The translations under genes were made by a program, and so were the position numbers. Shown piece after piece: positions 43,024 to 52,197 of a stretch of DNA of 64,000 nucleotides. Position 1 is the stretch's first letter, and each line of letters starts with the position of its first letter. The DNA is from Fulvivirga ulvae (GTDB taxonomy: Bacteria > Bacteroidota > Bacteroidia > Cytophagales > Cyclobacteriaceae), in contig NZ_CP089981.1 of the NCBI RefSeq assembly GCF_021389975.1, positions 2,629,501 to 2,693,500 on the forward strand. Direction: 5' to 3'. The notes beneath the pieces were generated by a model. That model saw only the letters and a list, made by a program, of their open reading frames with translations, ran no database searches and was not told the DNA's origin.

Positions 43024-44753
43024 AGAACATCGGCTTTTAAAGTGGTTTCATGGACCTGTCCATCTGTAACTCTCCATATCTTATCAGCTATTTCAAGCAA
43101 AGTAAGATCATGATCAATCACCACTACCGTTTTACCTGAAGCCAGAAGCCGCTTTATAGAAGTCCGCACTTCAAGTAAGTTGGCTTTGTCGAGGTTATTG
43201 GAGACCTCATCAAAAATAAAAAGCTCGGAATTCCTATATAAAGCCCGGGCAAGTGCTATCCTCTGTTTTTGGCCGCCTGAAACCTGTACACCGTTTTCTC
43301 CCAGTTGTGTTGTTAAGCCGTCAGGTAAGGAGTTAATGAAACTTTCCAGGTTTGCCTTACGGATCACATCATTCAATTTGATTGTGTTTACTTCATGTTC
43401 ACCAAAGGCAATATTTTCTTCCAGGGTCGCATCAATAATCACCGGCTGTTGTTGCAGGTAGCCTATGTGTGCCAGCCATCCTGTTTTATTATTTTCCGTC
43501 AGTTGTTCATTGTCAATATATATTCTGCCAGAATCCGGCGTGATCAATCCTGTAAGTAATTTAATCAAAGTAGTTTTCCCGGAGCCCGATGCACCACTGA
43601 TTCCAATACACTGCCCCCTCATAAACTCAAGACTCAAATTGTCAAATAAAGGCTCTTTTCCCGGGTACTTGAAGCTTACCTTTTGTAACTGTACGTGGTT
43701 ATTAAAATTAAGAGTTTCATTTTTGTCTGCCGGAGCATCATGCTCATCGATGTTTAATTCTTCCAGCACATAGTTGTAGACTTTAATGTTTGTTAGTGCA
43801 TTAATAATTTTTGTAGTAGAAGGGTAAAGTCTGTAGAAGCCTGCAATAAACAGGCTGAGAAGAGGTACAAGCCCGCCACTTAGCTCAAAAAACAATGAAT
43901 AACCAAATATAAGGGCAATACTCAGGGCCAGAATAACCTCAAGGAATTTGGCAGGAAGAAATGATGCGGTTTTGAGGTAGGCGTAGTTCCTGTTCATCTG
44001 ATGCTTCAGCCCTATGAATTTCTCAATGAAAAAATCTTCCTTTTGATAGATTTTGACATCAATATAGCCATCTACACCTTGTAGTAAATATTTGAGGCTG
44101 ACCGGATAAGTATTTCTGAAATCTTCTTCTATATGTTGAAGATGTTGGTTTTTAAACCACTTCCAGGTAAAAAGTATGGGTAACATCACTGCTATTAAAA
44201 GCATGCAGATAACAGGATTGTACAAGCAAATGCCTGCTATTATGATACCGGCAACTATTGATTCAGTGATAAGGTTTAGCTGTGGCGTAAGCATATAGCT
44301 GGCGAAATCGTGGGGAATGGTTTTTATTTTTCTGCTCACAATCGCGGAGTTAGACTTCGTGAACTCAAGGTAGTTTTGACTAAAAAAATGCTGTAGTGAT
44401 CTCCTGGACAAGTTCGTTGAAATATCGAAAGTCAATTTTGAAATGTAATAGTTCACCCAGACACTCACCAGATTCTTGACCAGAAACAAGGCGACAAGAG
44501 CTGACAGCGCAATTATTTGAAAGTTGAATTCACTATGAATATCAAGCTGCTCGTAGAGGGAGGCTAGTATGGAGTGACCTGTAATTTGTTCAGGATTAAT
44601 GAAAATAAGGATTATAGGTATGATCGCCGCTAGGGAGATGATGTCAAGCAGGCCATTGAAAAGTGTTAAAAATAATGACCATATTGCCTGTTTCTTAAAG
44701 CAATCAGGGATAATATGATATGTCTTTTTAACACTTACCCAGAGATTAAGCAT
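43020..44753 (-). CDS. ABC exporter, fused membrane and ATPase domains (MsbA/PglK-like)
   Basis: Protein of 577 residues. Six membrane helices span about 20-320. The ATPase domain starts near 355 with VSFKYPGKEPLF; Walker A is GASGSGKTT (about 387-395), the signature is VSGGQKQRIALA, Walker B is LFIFDEVSNN, and the H-loop histidine is in VVIDHDLTLL. The type exports lipid-linked glycans or lipids. It overlaps the preceding radical SAM gene by eight bases. The cluster also has a Wzx flippase, so it may move a second product. Confidence 0.9.
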   Translation of the reverse strand: MLNLWVSVKKTYHIIPDCFKKQAIWSLFLTLFNGLLDIISLAAIIPIILIFINPEQITGHSILASLYEQLDIHSEFNFQIIALSALVALFLVKNLVSVWVNYYISKLTFDISTNLSRRSLQHFFSQNYLEFTKSNSAIVSRKIKTIPHDFASYMLTPQLNLITESIVAGIIIAGICLYNPVICMLLIAVMLPILFTWKWFKNQHLQHIEEDFRNTYPVSLKYLLQGVDGYIDVKIYQKEDFFIEKFIGLKHQMNRNYAYLKTASFLPAKFLEVILALSIALIFGYSLFFELSGGLVPLLSLFIAGFYRLYPSTTKIINALTNIKVYNYVLEELNIDEHDAPADKNETLNFNNHVQLQKVSFKYPGKEPLFDNLSLEFMRGQCIGISGASGSGKTTLIKLLTGLITPDSGRIYIDNEQLTENNKTGWLAHIGYLQQQPVIIDATLEENIAFGEHEVNTIKLNDVIRKANLESFINSLPDGLTTQLGENGVQVSGGQKQRIALARALYRNSELFIFDEVSNNLDKANLLEVRTSIKRLLASGKTVVVIDHDLTLLEIADKIWRVTDGQVHETTLKADVL

Positions 44754-46149
44754 GGTTTATATATTTCATTTTTTCCCATTTCATACCAACCTTGGATAAA
44801 AGCGATTTGATCTTGAACTTTGCTGCGGCTGTAATATTTCCGGACTCCTTGTTTTTGAAATAATGGACTTCACTGATGACCCGTCTCAAAGCGTGGCCAT
44901 AATAGTCCCTGGAATAAGTTCTTTCAAAATCTATATCTCTGTCTGAGCTTGTGCTCCATTCCAGTTCTGTTGTTTGCAGTGCCTCAACTTCCTGGTATAA
45001 CTCCGTTCCCTTAATGGGGTATGCAACAGTAATAGTAAAATGGTCAGGGTTTGAGCTTTTTAGGTGGTGAATGGTTTCTTCAATATCCGATTCGGTTTCC
45101 CCGGGGTAGCCGATCATGATAAATGTACCAGCTTCGATACCATGCTTTCTGGCAAGTATGATCATTTCACGCACCTTTTGTACATCCACCCTGCGATCCA
45201 TGAGATCGATGACTTTTTGAGAGCCGCTTTCTGCACCTATCCAAACCCTAAAGCACCCTGATTCCTTCATCATTCTGATCACGTCTTCATTCATCCTGTC
45301 AGCACGGGTGATGCACTCGTAAGCGATCTTTAAATTTCTTTCTTTTAATGTGCTATTGAACTCTTCCAGCCATTTATGGCTGACAGTAAAAACGTCATCC
45401 ACAAACCAAAGCGTATCCGGATTATAGGTCTTTTGTATCCATTCAAGTTCGTCAACAACTTTTACCGGGGATCGTCTTCGGTAACTCAACCCGTAAACCG
45501 CACGGCTACACCACTTGCAGGTATAGGGACAACCGCGCATGGTACTAATGGAAATGGCATTTGATCCATGCGCATTTTTCCATAGATCGAGGTATTTATG
45601 AAGGTCAATAGCCTGCCTGTTCGGCATGGGAAGTTGGTCTATACCTTTTATTTTGGTCCGCTTGGAGGTCGTACGGTTATTTCCCTCCTGATCCTTGTAA
45701 GCGATCCCATCGATCATGGGAATTTGCTCCGGCTGGTTCTCCAGGCTTGTCACCAGTTCCAGCATGGTTTCCTCCCCCTCTCCGATAACCAAAAAATCAG
45801 CTCCGTGATTCAGGAAACCATCGGTATTATAAGTCACTTCCGGTCCGCCCAAAATAACCTTAGTGTGGCTTAGCTCGTCCGAGTTTTTAACAAAACGAAT
45901 GATCTCCAGCACATTGACCTTTGTCATCAGGTTAACATAAATAGCCAGGTATTTAGGCTTTTCCTTTATTAAATGGGCTTTTAGCAAACGCTTTTCGGAA
46001 AATGTTGAATCAAAAACCTCAGTCGTTATACCGCTCTGCTCGAGAAATGCAGAAATATAAAGGATGCCCAATGGAGGATAGGGCTTGAGAATGGCCTGCT
46101 CTTTTTCATCCTCTTTAAGGAAATAACCATGTGTAAGCAGCACTTTCAT
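44746..46149 (-). CDS. Cobalamin-binding-type radical SAM protein 1
   Basis: Protein of 467 residues. The N-terminal half (about 1-140) has the B12-binding type fold (YPPLGILYISAFLEQSG, ILGGPEVTY), though no DxHxxG cobalamin ligand is seen, as in many BchE-like members. The radical SAM cluster cysteines are Cys207, Cys211 and Cys214 in RGCPYTCKWCS, followed by the elongated SAM-binding GAESGSQKVIDLMDR. Such enzymes carry out methyl transfers or ring rearrangements at unreactive carbons. It overlaps its neighbours by four and eight bases, so it is in the glycan operon. Confidence 0.88.
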   Translation of the reverse strand: MKVLLTHGYFLKEDEKEQAILKPYPPLGILYISAFLEQSGITTEVFDSTFSEKRLLKAHLIKEKPKYLAIYVNLMTKVNVLEIIRFVKNSDELSHTKVILGGPEVTYNTDGFLNHGADFLVIGEGEETMLELVTSLENQPEQIPMIDGIAYKDQEGNNRTTSKRTKIKGIDQLPMPNRQAIDLHKYLDLWKNAHGSNAISISTMRGCPYTCKWCSRAVYGLSYRRRSPVKVVDELEWIQKTYNPDTLWFVDDVFTVSHKWLEEFNSTLKERNLKIAYECITRADRMNEDVIRMMKESGCFRVWIGAESGSQKVIDLMDRRVDVQKVREMIILARKHGIEAGTFIMIGYPGETESDIEETIHHLKSSNPDHFTITVAYPIKGTELYQEVEALQTTELEWSTSSDRDIDFERTYSRDYYGHALRRVISEVHYFKNKESGNITAAAKFKIKSLLSKVGMKWEKMKYINHA

Positions 46150-46970
46150 TCTGAAGTGGTTTTTGTTAATTCCAGATCAATCAAATAATGATCTGAATAA
46201 TTTGATAAATGGGAGAAAGCATTAACTCTATCCTCCATTGAATCCAGCTTGTTTAACAGACGCCGTTTGTTTCTGAAAAAATTTCCCAAGTATGATGGCG
46301 GCAGAAAGAAACCTACCGGCCTCAATCCAACAAGTTTAAACTCTCTTCGGAACATAGTTTCTATTCGTGTTGGAGTGTAATACCACGTTTCAACTTGCTC
46401 TTTATTAATGGGAGCCATCAAGGGGCCTCTTTTGGTTCTTCGGAAAGCTTTTTTTACTTGAAGCTTTGATAGGAAGTAAATACTTTCCCAAACACAAAAA
46501 GCCGGCATGATTACCCCTATAAACCTGCCATTTGGTTTTAATAATCGCGCGGCAACTTTGCTGAGGTTTTGCAAACTCATAGCATCTACGCAATTGAGTC
46601 CTCCAAAATTTGAGAAGATAAGGTCAAATTTCGAATTAAAGTCTGCCTGTGCGATGCTGCTAATATTACACTGAATAAAGGTAGTCTGTTGAGTCAGTCC
46701 CATTTTTTGAGCCTTAGCCCTGGCAACTGAAATCATCTCTTCGGACAGATCTGTTGCCAAAACACTGTGGCCTTGTCCTGCCAGGTGAACGGCATCTTCT
46801 CCTGTGCCACAATTAAGCTCCAGGATTGATAAAGGCCTGTCGGGTAAGGCTTTCTCCAGGTAATCCCATACTTTCTGGCGCTGCAATGCTCCAATGGAGC
46901 CATGGGTAAAGTCATCATCATAAGTGGCAGCAATATGGTCAAAAGCAGTTATCATCCCGGAAAGAATCAT
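46146..46970 (-). CDS. Class I SAM-dependent methyltransferase in the glycan operon
   Basis: Protein of 274 residues. Motif I is LELNCGTGEDAV (about residues 50-61) and the next acidic strand is LATDLSEEMI. The C-terminal part (FRREFKLVGLRPVGFFLPPS) is unusual for small methyltransferases and may bind a lipid or sugar-linked acceptor. It lies between two radical SAM genes and overlaps both (4 and 32 bases); a shorter start at 46955 is also possible. It probably acts on the same substrate as they do. Confidence 0.85.
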   Translation of the reverse strand: MILSGMITAFDHIAATYDDDFTHGSIGALQRQKVWDYLEKALPDRPLSILELNCGTGEDAVHLAGQGHSVLATDLSEEMISVARAKAQKMGLTQQTTFIQCNISSIAQADFNSKFDLIFSNFGGLNCVDAMSLQNLSKVAARLLKPNGRFIGVIMPAFCVWESIYFLSKLQVKKAFRRTKRGPLMAPINKEQVETWYYTPTRIETMFRREFKLVGLRPVGFFLPPSYLGNFFRNKRRLLNKLDSMEDRVNAFSHLSNYSDHYLIDLELTKTTSE

Positions 46971-48417
46971 ATTTTCGTAACCTGAGTTTATCCATCACAA
47001 TGGACGGTATATAATACAAGGTAGCTAAAACAGGCCTTAAATTTTTATAATTTACCCTTAGGGGATGCCGCAGCAGTTCTTTGAATTTCATAATTCCACG
47101 CTTCTTTCTGTATAACTTGTGAATATAGCGTGGTAGTTTCCTGTAAAAATCCCTATCCTGACTACTGGAAAACATGGTGTCAAGGTCATCGGAGTCAGTC
47201 CAGTTAGCCTTGTCTTGCAATTGCAGTTTTACTTTGTCATAAAATTTGGTGCCCGGTAGCGGGTAAGAAACTGAAATGCCAATTTCATCAGGCATCAGGT
47301 TAAGTACCATGTCTTTTGTTTTTTTTATATCTTCTTTGGTCTCTCCCAAATATCCGAATTGCAGGAAAAATGCGACTTTAATGCCGTTTTGCTGCAATAA
47401 CTTTGTGGCTTCACCAATTTGTTCAACCTTTGTGCCTTTATCCATAGCATCAAGTATTTTCTGAGAGCCAGATTCTGCACCTACCCAAACAGTTTCGAGA
47501 CCAGATTCAGCGAGGGCATCAATAGTGTCTTCCTGAAGTAGCAGGTCAACACGTGATTGGATCTTATACTTGATTTGCAGGTTTTTCTCTTTTAGTAAGT
47601 CCCGGAAACTTTGGATCCATCCTGGTTTTAAACCAAATATGTCATCACATATCCAAAAATGGTCAGGCTTGTGCTTCGTTATTAGAAGCTCAACTTCCTC
47701 TACTACTCTTTCCGGAGACCTGGTATTATACCTGTTCCCGTAAATTGGTTTAGCACACCAGTTGCACTTATAAGGACACCCTCTTGTAGTGGCAAGGTTC
47801 AAGGAAAAATAGCCGTGATGCTCTATCCATATTTGCCGGTACTCGTCAATATTTACGAGATCCCAAGCCGGTAAAGGCAAAATATCGAGTTCACGTAGAA
47901 CCTGCCGGCTACCGGTTAAATGTGTTTGGCTATTATTTTGAAAAGCTAAGCCCACTACAGTTTCTATAAGTGGTGTAGGCTTCTGAATTTCGTTGAGCAG
48001 TTCCAGTAAAGTCATTTCAGCCTCACCGATTACTATAAAATCAGCGCCATGATCAAGGTATTCTTCATAGTGATCAGAGGCATCGGAGCTGGAAACTACA
48101 ATGGTACAACCAAATCCTTTGGCGATTTCTATCATCTCAAAGGCAGCCTCACGCATATTGGTAAGGCACATTTTGGTAAGATAATTAAAGCCGTCATCAT
48201 AAATGACAAGGTACTCGGGCATTTCCCTTTCCAATGCCTCAAGTATTTCATGGGGAGAATCTCTGAGATTAGTGTCAAATAAGGAAACTGAATAATTATT
48301 CTCGCGTAACAATGAAGCCGCAAAGAGAGTCCCTAATGGAGGGTACGGCTGCTTGAACTTCCATTGCTTGTAATCAAGTTTATAAAAGAATGAATGGGTA
48401 AAAAGTACTTTTTTCAT
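46939..48417 (-). CDS. Cobalamin-binding-type radical SAM protein 2
   Basis: Protein of 492 residues, a paralogue of radical SAM protein 1. The N-terminal B12-like domain has YPPLGTLFAASLLREN and HGADFIVIGEAEMTLLELL. Cluster cysteines are Cys214, Cys218 and Cys221 in RGCPYKCNWCA, followed by WVGAESGSQKILDAMDKG. As in the other copy, no DxHxxG cobalamin motif is visible. Two related enzymes of this kind in one operon suggest successive modifications. Confidence 0.88.
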   Translation of the reverse strand: MKKVLFTHSFFYKLDYKQWKFKQPYPPLGTLFAASLLRENNYSVSLFDTNLRDSPHEILEALEREMPEYLVIYDDGFNYLTKMCLTNMREAAFEMIEIAKGFGCTIVVSSSDASDHYEEYLDHGADFIVIGEAEMTLLELLNEIQKPTPLIETVVGLAFQNNSQTHLTGSRQVLRELDILPLPAWDLVNIDEYRQIWIEHHGYFSLNLATTRGCPYKCNWCAKPIYGNRYNTRSPERVVEEVELLITKHKPDHFWICDDIFGLKPGWIQSFRDLLKEKNLQIKYKIQSRVDLLLQEDTIDALAESGLETVWVGAESGSQKILDAMDKGTKVEQIGEATKLLQQNGIKVAFFLQFGYLGETKEDIKKTKDMVLNLMPDEIGISVSYPLPGTKFYDKVKLQLQDKANWTDSDDLDTMFSSSQDRDFYRKLPRYIHKLYRKKRGIMKFKELLRHPLRVNYKNLRPVLATLYYIPSIVMDKLRLRKYDSFRDDNCF

Positions 48418-49373
48418 TTTAGCGGTGAGCTAAGGGTTATATTAAAATTTTCTTCAAACTCTCTAATCTTGTCCTGATATTTATCCAGTATACTCTTCTG
48501 GTAGAACCTTGGGTGGTTCTTTGATGCATATTTTTTTGTTTTAAAGGCTACCTCAAAATCCCTCTTCGAAAACCGCTTTTCGAAGAGCTGCTTCCAGCGT
48601 TTCAAGGTCACGTTCATGAAATATTGATCAATTGCATTTCCCAGTCGGTTGTCGAATAGTCTTTCAGAGAAAGACTTGATCAGGGCGTTACCATTCCTTA
48701 TTGTATTTGTTTCCCTTGGGGCTGAGTTCGGAAAATAATTTTGTACCCATTGGTTGGCAGTCCAGAATTCATAGTAACAATTTTCTCCATAAGTTGGAAT
48801 TAATGTTACTGATTCAATTGCTGTAAATAAATTTTGTTCCTCAATTTCCAGGTTCTCTGTGTCAATAAAGTAATTGACACAGAAGTTTTTATGAGAGTTG
48901 AAAAGAAATATTCTTTTAAAAAGAACAAGGAACATTCTTGTGATCCAAAGTTTACCCGGAGCCGTGACGATGAAGAAATCCAGATCACTACCTTTGTCCA
49001 TATAGCCTTTGGAAATAGACCCCGAAAGCATCACCGACCGTACAAAAGGAAACCATGAAATGAGCCGGGATACTCGTTTAGCAGTTTTCATCCTTTGTGT
49101 CGCAAGATTATTGCCTGCAAGCCTTCTTTCTACTAATGCAGGTGCATTGTGCAATGAATAAAACCGCTCAAACTTATATATCATTCCCTTGTCAATAAGT
49201 TCTACCAGCGCCAGGTCTACCTGGGCATCTTCGCAAGCGGCAGGACAAAAGAACAGTAACTCATCTTTTGTAAGAGGGTACTGGAAAACATCAAAATACA
49301 ATAGAGTTTTAAGCAAGTCATCTGATAGCTGACTTTCTATGGACAGGTTATAGGTATGGGCAGGTTCAGGCAT
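48414..49373 (-). CDS. Nucleotidyltransferase-fold protein of unknown substrate
   Basis: From the start at 49373 (MPEPAHTYNL) the protein has 319 residues; an ATG at 49400 would overlap the polymerase gene more. An N-terminal winged-helix-like part (about 15-80) precedes the nucleotidyltransferase motif LSGSISKGYMDKGSDLDFF (about 116-134). The GS and DxD residues for metal binding are present. This helper type occurs near cobalamin radical SAM genes in glycan clusters, but its reaction is not known. It overlaps its neighbours by four and eight bases. Confidence 0.72.
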   Translation of the reverse strand: MPEPAHTYNLSIESQLSDDLLKTLLYFDVFQYPLTKDELLFFCPAACEDAQVDLALVELIDKGMIYKFERFYSLHNAPALVERRLAGNNLATQRMKTAKRVSRLISWFPFVRSVMLSGSISKGYMDKGSDLDFFIVTAPGKLWITRMFLVLFKRIFLFNSHKNFCVNYFIDTENLEIEEQNLFTAIESVTLIPTYGENCYYEFWTANQWVQNYFPNSAPRETNTIRNGNALIKSFSERLFDNRLGNAIDQYFMNVTLKRWKQLFEKRFSKRDFEVAFKTKKYASKNHPRFYQKSILDKYQDKIREFEENFNITLSSPLK

Positions 49374-50685
49374 ACTTTTCTGGTTTAAGGGGCAAAACAT
49401 GAAAAATCAGTAGTGAATTAAAAAGACTATAAAACACCACACCTTTTTGTACTTCTAGCATTGACTCTGAAAGACAACACACGCCAAAAAGAAATAGAAA
49501 TGACAGGAATAAAGTGTTTTGATTATTCCCAGATTTTATTACCGGGTAAAAAAATGACAATATCAGAAACGAGAACCCAAGGATACCTAGGTCTAAGGTC
49601 GTTTGTAAATATTGATTATGGGCATTGAAGTCGGATTGAAATATGCCAAGTCCAATTTTATCATATTCTTGGTTTAGGTATTGCTGTGAATCCCCGGGGC
49701 CAACTCCTGTCAACCAGTTACTCTCTATAATCTTAAGGGAAGACTTCCATTGTAGTAATCTTAAGTTCCAGGAGTTCCAATGCTGATCAGTAGAAGGGTA
49801 TTTGAAACCAGTGTTAAGTGGTTCTTGAATAACCCTGAAATAGGTTACGGGGTTAATATAAATCAATAAAAGTATAATTGAAATAAAAGCACAGGAATAC
49901 AAAGCTCCGCGCAAATACTTCTGCTTGCGAAAGAAATAATTTCCCAACAGTAAAATACATAAGGAAGAGAAGGAGAAAATGACTATTCTGGATGAAAGGA
50001 AAATCAGTGCCGTTAGTAGTATCAGCAATACAATAGTGGAAAGTATCTTAATAACATATCCATAGTTTTGAAAGAGATCTTTGAATCGCCAAACAAAAAG
50101 TATGACAGCAAAGGCGATATATAAAGAGAAGTAGGTTGGGTGAATGCCAAGAAAAGAGCCAAAGCCTACATATGAGAGCAGGTTCCATGTTTCGGCAGGG
50201 CCAGAAAAAGAATCCCGGAATTTATCCTTATTTACGAAATCAAAGTTCAGGTGTTCCGGGTCAGTAATATTATGTCCTGAGAGAATTATAAATACCAGAC
50301 TTACAATGACAGCGATTAGACACGCTATGATAAAGGTGTAAAAAATAGTTGTCATTTCTTTGGTTGACAATCTTTCAGAAGTACCCATTACAATAGGTAG
50401 GACAAAAAGTGAGAGTTTTTTTTCAAGGTCATAAAGACCACTACTCATATCTTCGGTGATCAACATGCCGAAGGCGTGGAGAATATAGAATCCGGAAAGT
50501 ACCCATATCAACCTGTTATGCTTTATTATTTTCCATTTTGATCTTAGGTTTCCTTCAATAAGCCAATTGGTTGTAAGTAGAGCAATGGATATACTGCACA
50601 ACTTTATAGAGAATGGCAGAGTAACAACGGAAAGCACCGTAAAGACTACAAAAAGCTGTCGGTGTATATTTTTAAAACCGATCAT
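49366..50685 (-). CDS. O-antigen ligase/polymerase (WaaL/Wzy-type membrane protein)
   Basis: Protein of 439 residues with about ten or eleven membrane helices. A large periplasmic loop before the last helices contains AHNQYLQTTLDLG (His356), the mark of the Wzy_C/O-antigen ligase domain, and WLTGVGPGDSQQYLNQEY. The type ligates or polymerises undecaprenyl-linked glycans outside the inner membrane. A second such protein is encoded at 52190, so this one may be the ligase and the other the polymerase. Confidence 0.87.
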   Translation of the reverse strand: MIGFKNIHRQLFVVFTVLSVVTLPFSIKLCSISIALLTTNWLIEGNLRSKWKIIKHNRLIWVLSGFYILHAFGMLITEDMSSGLYDLEKKLSLFVLPIVMGTSERLSTKEMTTIFYTFIIACLIAVIVSLVFIILSGHNITDPEHLNFDFVNKDKFRDSFSGPAETWNLLSYVGFGSFLGIHPTYFSLYIAFAVILFVWRFKDLFQNYGYVIKILSTIVLLILLTALIFLSSRIVIFSFSSLCILLLGNYFFRKQKYLRGALYSCAFISIILLLIYINPVTYFRVIQEPLNTGFKYPSTDQHWNSWNLRLLQWKSSLKIIESNWLTGVGPGDSQQYLNQEYDKIGLGIFQSDFNAHNQYLQTTLDLGILGFSFLILSFFYPVIKSGNNQNTLFLSFLFLFGVCCLSESMLEVQKGVVFYSLFNSLLIFHVLPLKPEKYA

Positions 50686-51496
50686 TTGCCAGGTAGTTTA
50701 ATAGTATTTTTTTGTTAATCTGATCTCGTTCCTTATCAATAAACCAACCCCATTTATTGAAATAGTTAACTGCACTTTGAATGTTGTATAATAACAGGTG
50801 TAGTTTTTTGTAGGATCCTTTTTCGTGATAGTGGAAGATTGACACTTTTGGGAAAAATACTGTACGGTAGGACCGATGTATTCTTCTGCTTAAATCTATG
50901 TCTTCTGTGTAAAGGAATATCTTTTCGTCAAACAGGCCAGTGTTTTTCAGAGAGGCTGTTCTGAGAAACATGAAGCACCCTGAAAGAAAAGGGACGTCCA
51001 TTACCTGATCATAACCCGTAAATCGCATCTCATACAGGTGATCATATTTTTCAAAAGCTTTATAAAAACTCAAAAAACGTCTGTAGATCAAGTTGTGTGG
51101 CTTAGGGAGTAATTTACATAAATGCTGAAGAGCTCCATTAGGATAAAGCACCTTGGGCATGGATAAACCTATATCGGGATTGGTCTCCATGAATTTGTGC
51201 ATTTCCGGAATAACTTCTTCATTAAAATACACATCAGGGTTAACGACAATATGATACGTTGATGTGTGCAGCACCTCTCTTAATGCAATATTATGGGCAG
51301 CTCCAAATCCCAAGTTTCTACCATTAAAGATGTAACTTATTCGGGGATCCTTGCAAAGCACTCTGGCATGATCTTCCGGTGAGTTATCTATGACATAGAG
51401 ATGAATGTCATGATAGCTTTTCAGGCAACTATTAATTGTGTTTTCTAGAATGTGCAGATCATTCTTATATACAACGATGGAAGCTGTGAGGTTCAT
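50672..51496 (-). CDS. Glycosyltransferase family 2, rhamnosyltransferase-like
   Basis: Protein of 274 residues. It opens MNLTASIVVYKNDLHIL, then has LYVIDNSPED, a GFGAAHNIALR segment, the DxD-like HIVVNPDVYF, and EDIDLSRRIHR near residue 210. This pattern is common in rhamnosyltransferases, though the sugar is not certain. It overlaps the ligase gene by 14 bases and the following GT2 gene by four. Confidence 0.88.
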   Translation of the reverse strand: MNLTASIVVYKNDLHILENTINSCLKSYHDIHLYVIDNSPEDHARVLCKDPRISYIFNGRNLGFGAAHNIALREVLHTSTYHIVVNPDVYFNEEVIPEMHKFMETNPDIGLSMPKVLYPNGALQHLCKLLPKPHNLIYRRFLSFYKAFEKYDHLYEMRFTGYDQVMDVPFLSGCFMFLRTASLKNTGLFDEKIFLYTEDIDLSRRIHRSYRTVFFPKVSIFHYHEKGSYKKLHLLLYNIQSAVNYFNKWGWFIDKERDQINKKILLNYLANDRF

Positions 51497-52197
51497 GGGT
51501 ATAGGTGGATTAGGTTTTTCAATAGCTTTAATCGAAATTTTATTTTGGATAGTAAACTATAGTTACTTTTATCTCCTGTTTGTGTTGTGGTATTATCGTG
51601 TCGCCTATAAAGGCTCAGTTTTGTATCAACTATACCAGTCTTGAAAAACAACTCGGCAACCAGCCCTATCCACTGATCGTGCATGGGTATGTCCTTAGGG
51701 AAGGGCAAAGCCTTGCTCAGTACTTTTCGATTGAAGGCCATACAGCAGCCCGTATAGCTGTTTTTCCACAAGTTCTTCCAAAATCCTGGACGTGCTTTGT
51801 TAATATCAAATAGTGAAGAGTGCATCGGTTGTAATTCCTCATTTACAACGTAGCAGTCACTTAGCACCAAATCAAATTTTTCCAGAGCCTGTATCATAGT
51901 TTTAACTTTTCCGGCAAGCCATAGATCATCCTGATCTGAGAGAAAGATTATCTCACCGGTACAATGGTTAAGCGCATTCTCGAAATTTTTTATGGGGCTG
52001 TTTTTCGAAGCGCAGTCAACTAATTTTAAACGTTTATCCCGGTACGCATGTAAAATCGAAATGGTTGTGTCTTCTGACCCATCATCTGAAACAATTATCT
52101 CATCATGGATACCTAATTGTGGAAGAATTGAGTCTATTTGTTCACGAATGTATTTTTCTCCATTATGTGTAGCCAGGCAAACCGATATCTTAGCCAT
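51493..52197 (-). CDS. Glycosyltransferase family 2, short
   Basis: Protein of 234 residues. The sequence KISVCLATHNGEKYIREQI opens the nucleotide-binding fold, EIIVSDDGSEDTTISIL carries the aspartate, and IIFLSDQDDLWLAGK (about residues 84-98) is the metal site. A C-terminal basic helix follows. It is coupled by ATGA overlap to the downstream GT2 gene. Confidence 0.9.
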   Translation of the reverse strand: MAKISVCLATHNGEKYIREQIDSILPQLGIHDEIIVSDDGSEDTTISILHAYRDKRLKLVDCASKNSPIKNFENALNHCTGEIIFLSDQDDLWLAGKVKTMIQALEKFDLVLSDCYVVNEELQPMHSSLFDINKARPGFWKNLWKNSYTGCCMAFNRKVLSKALPFPKDIPMHDQWIGLVAELFFKTGIVDTKLSLYRRHDNTTTQTGDKSNYSLLSKIKFRLKLLKNLIHLYP

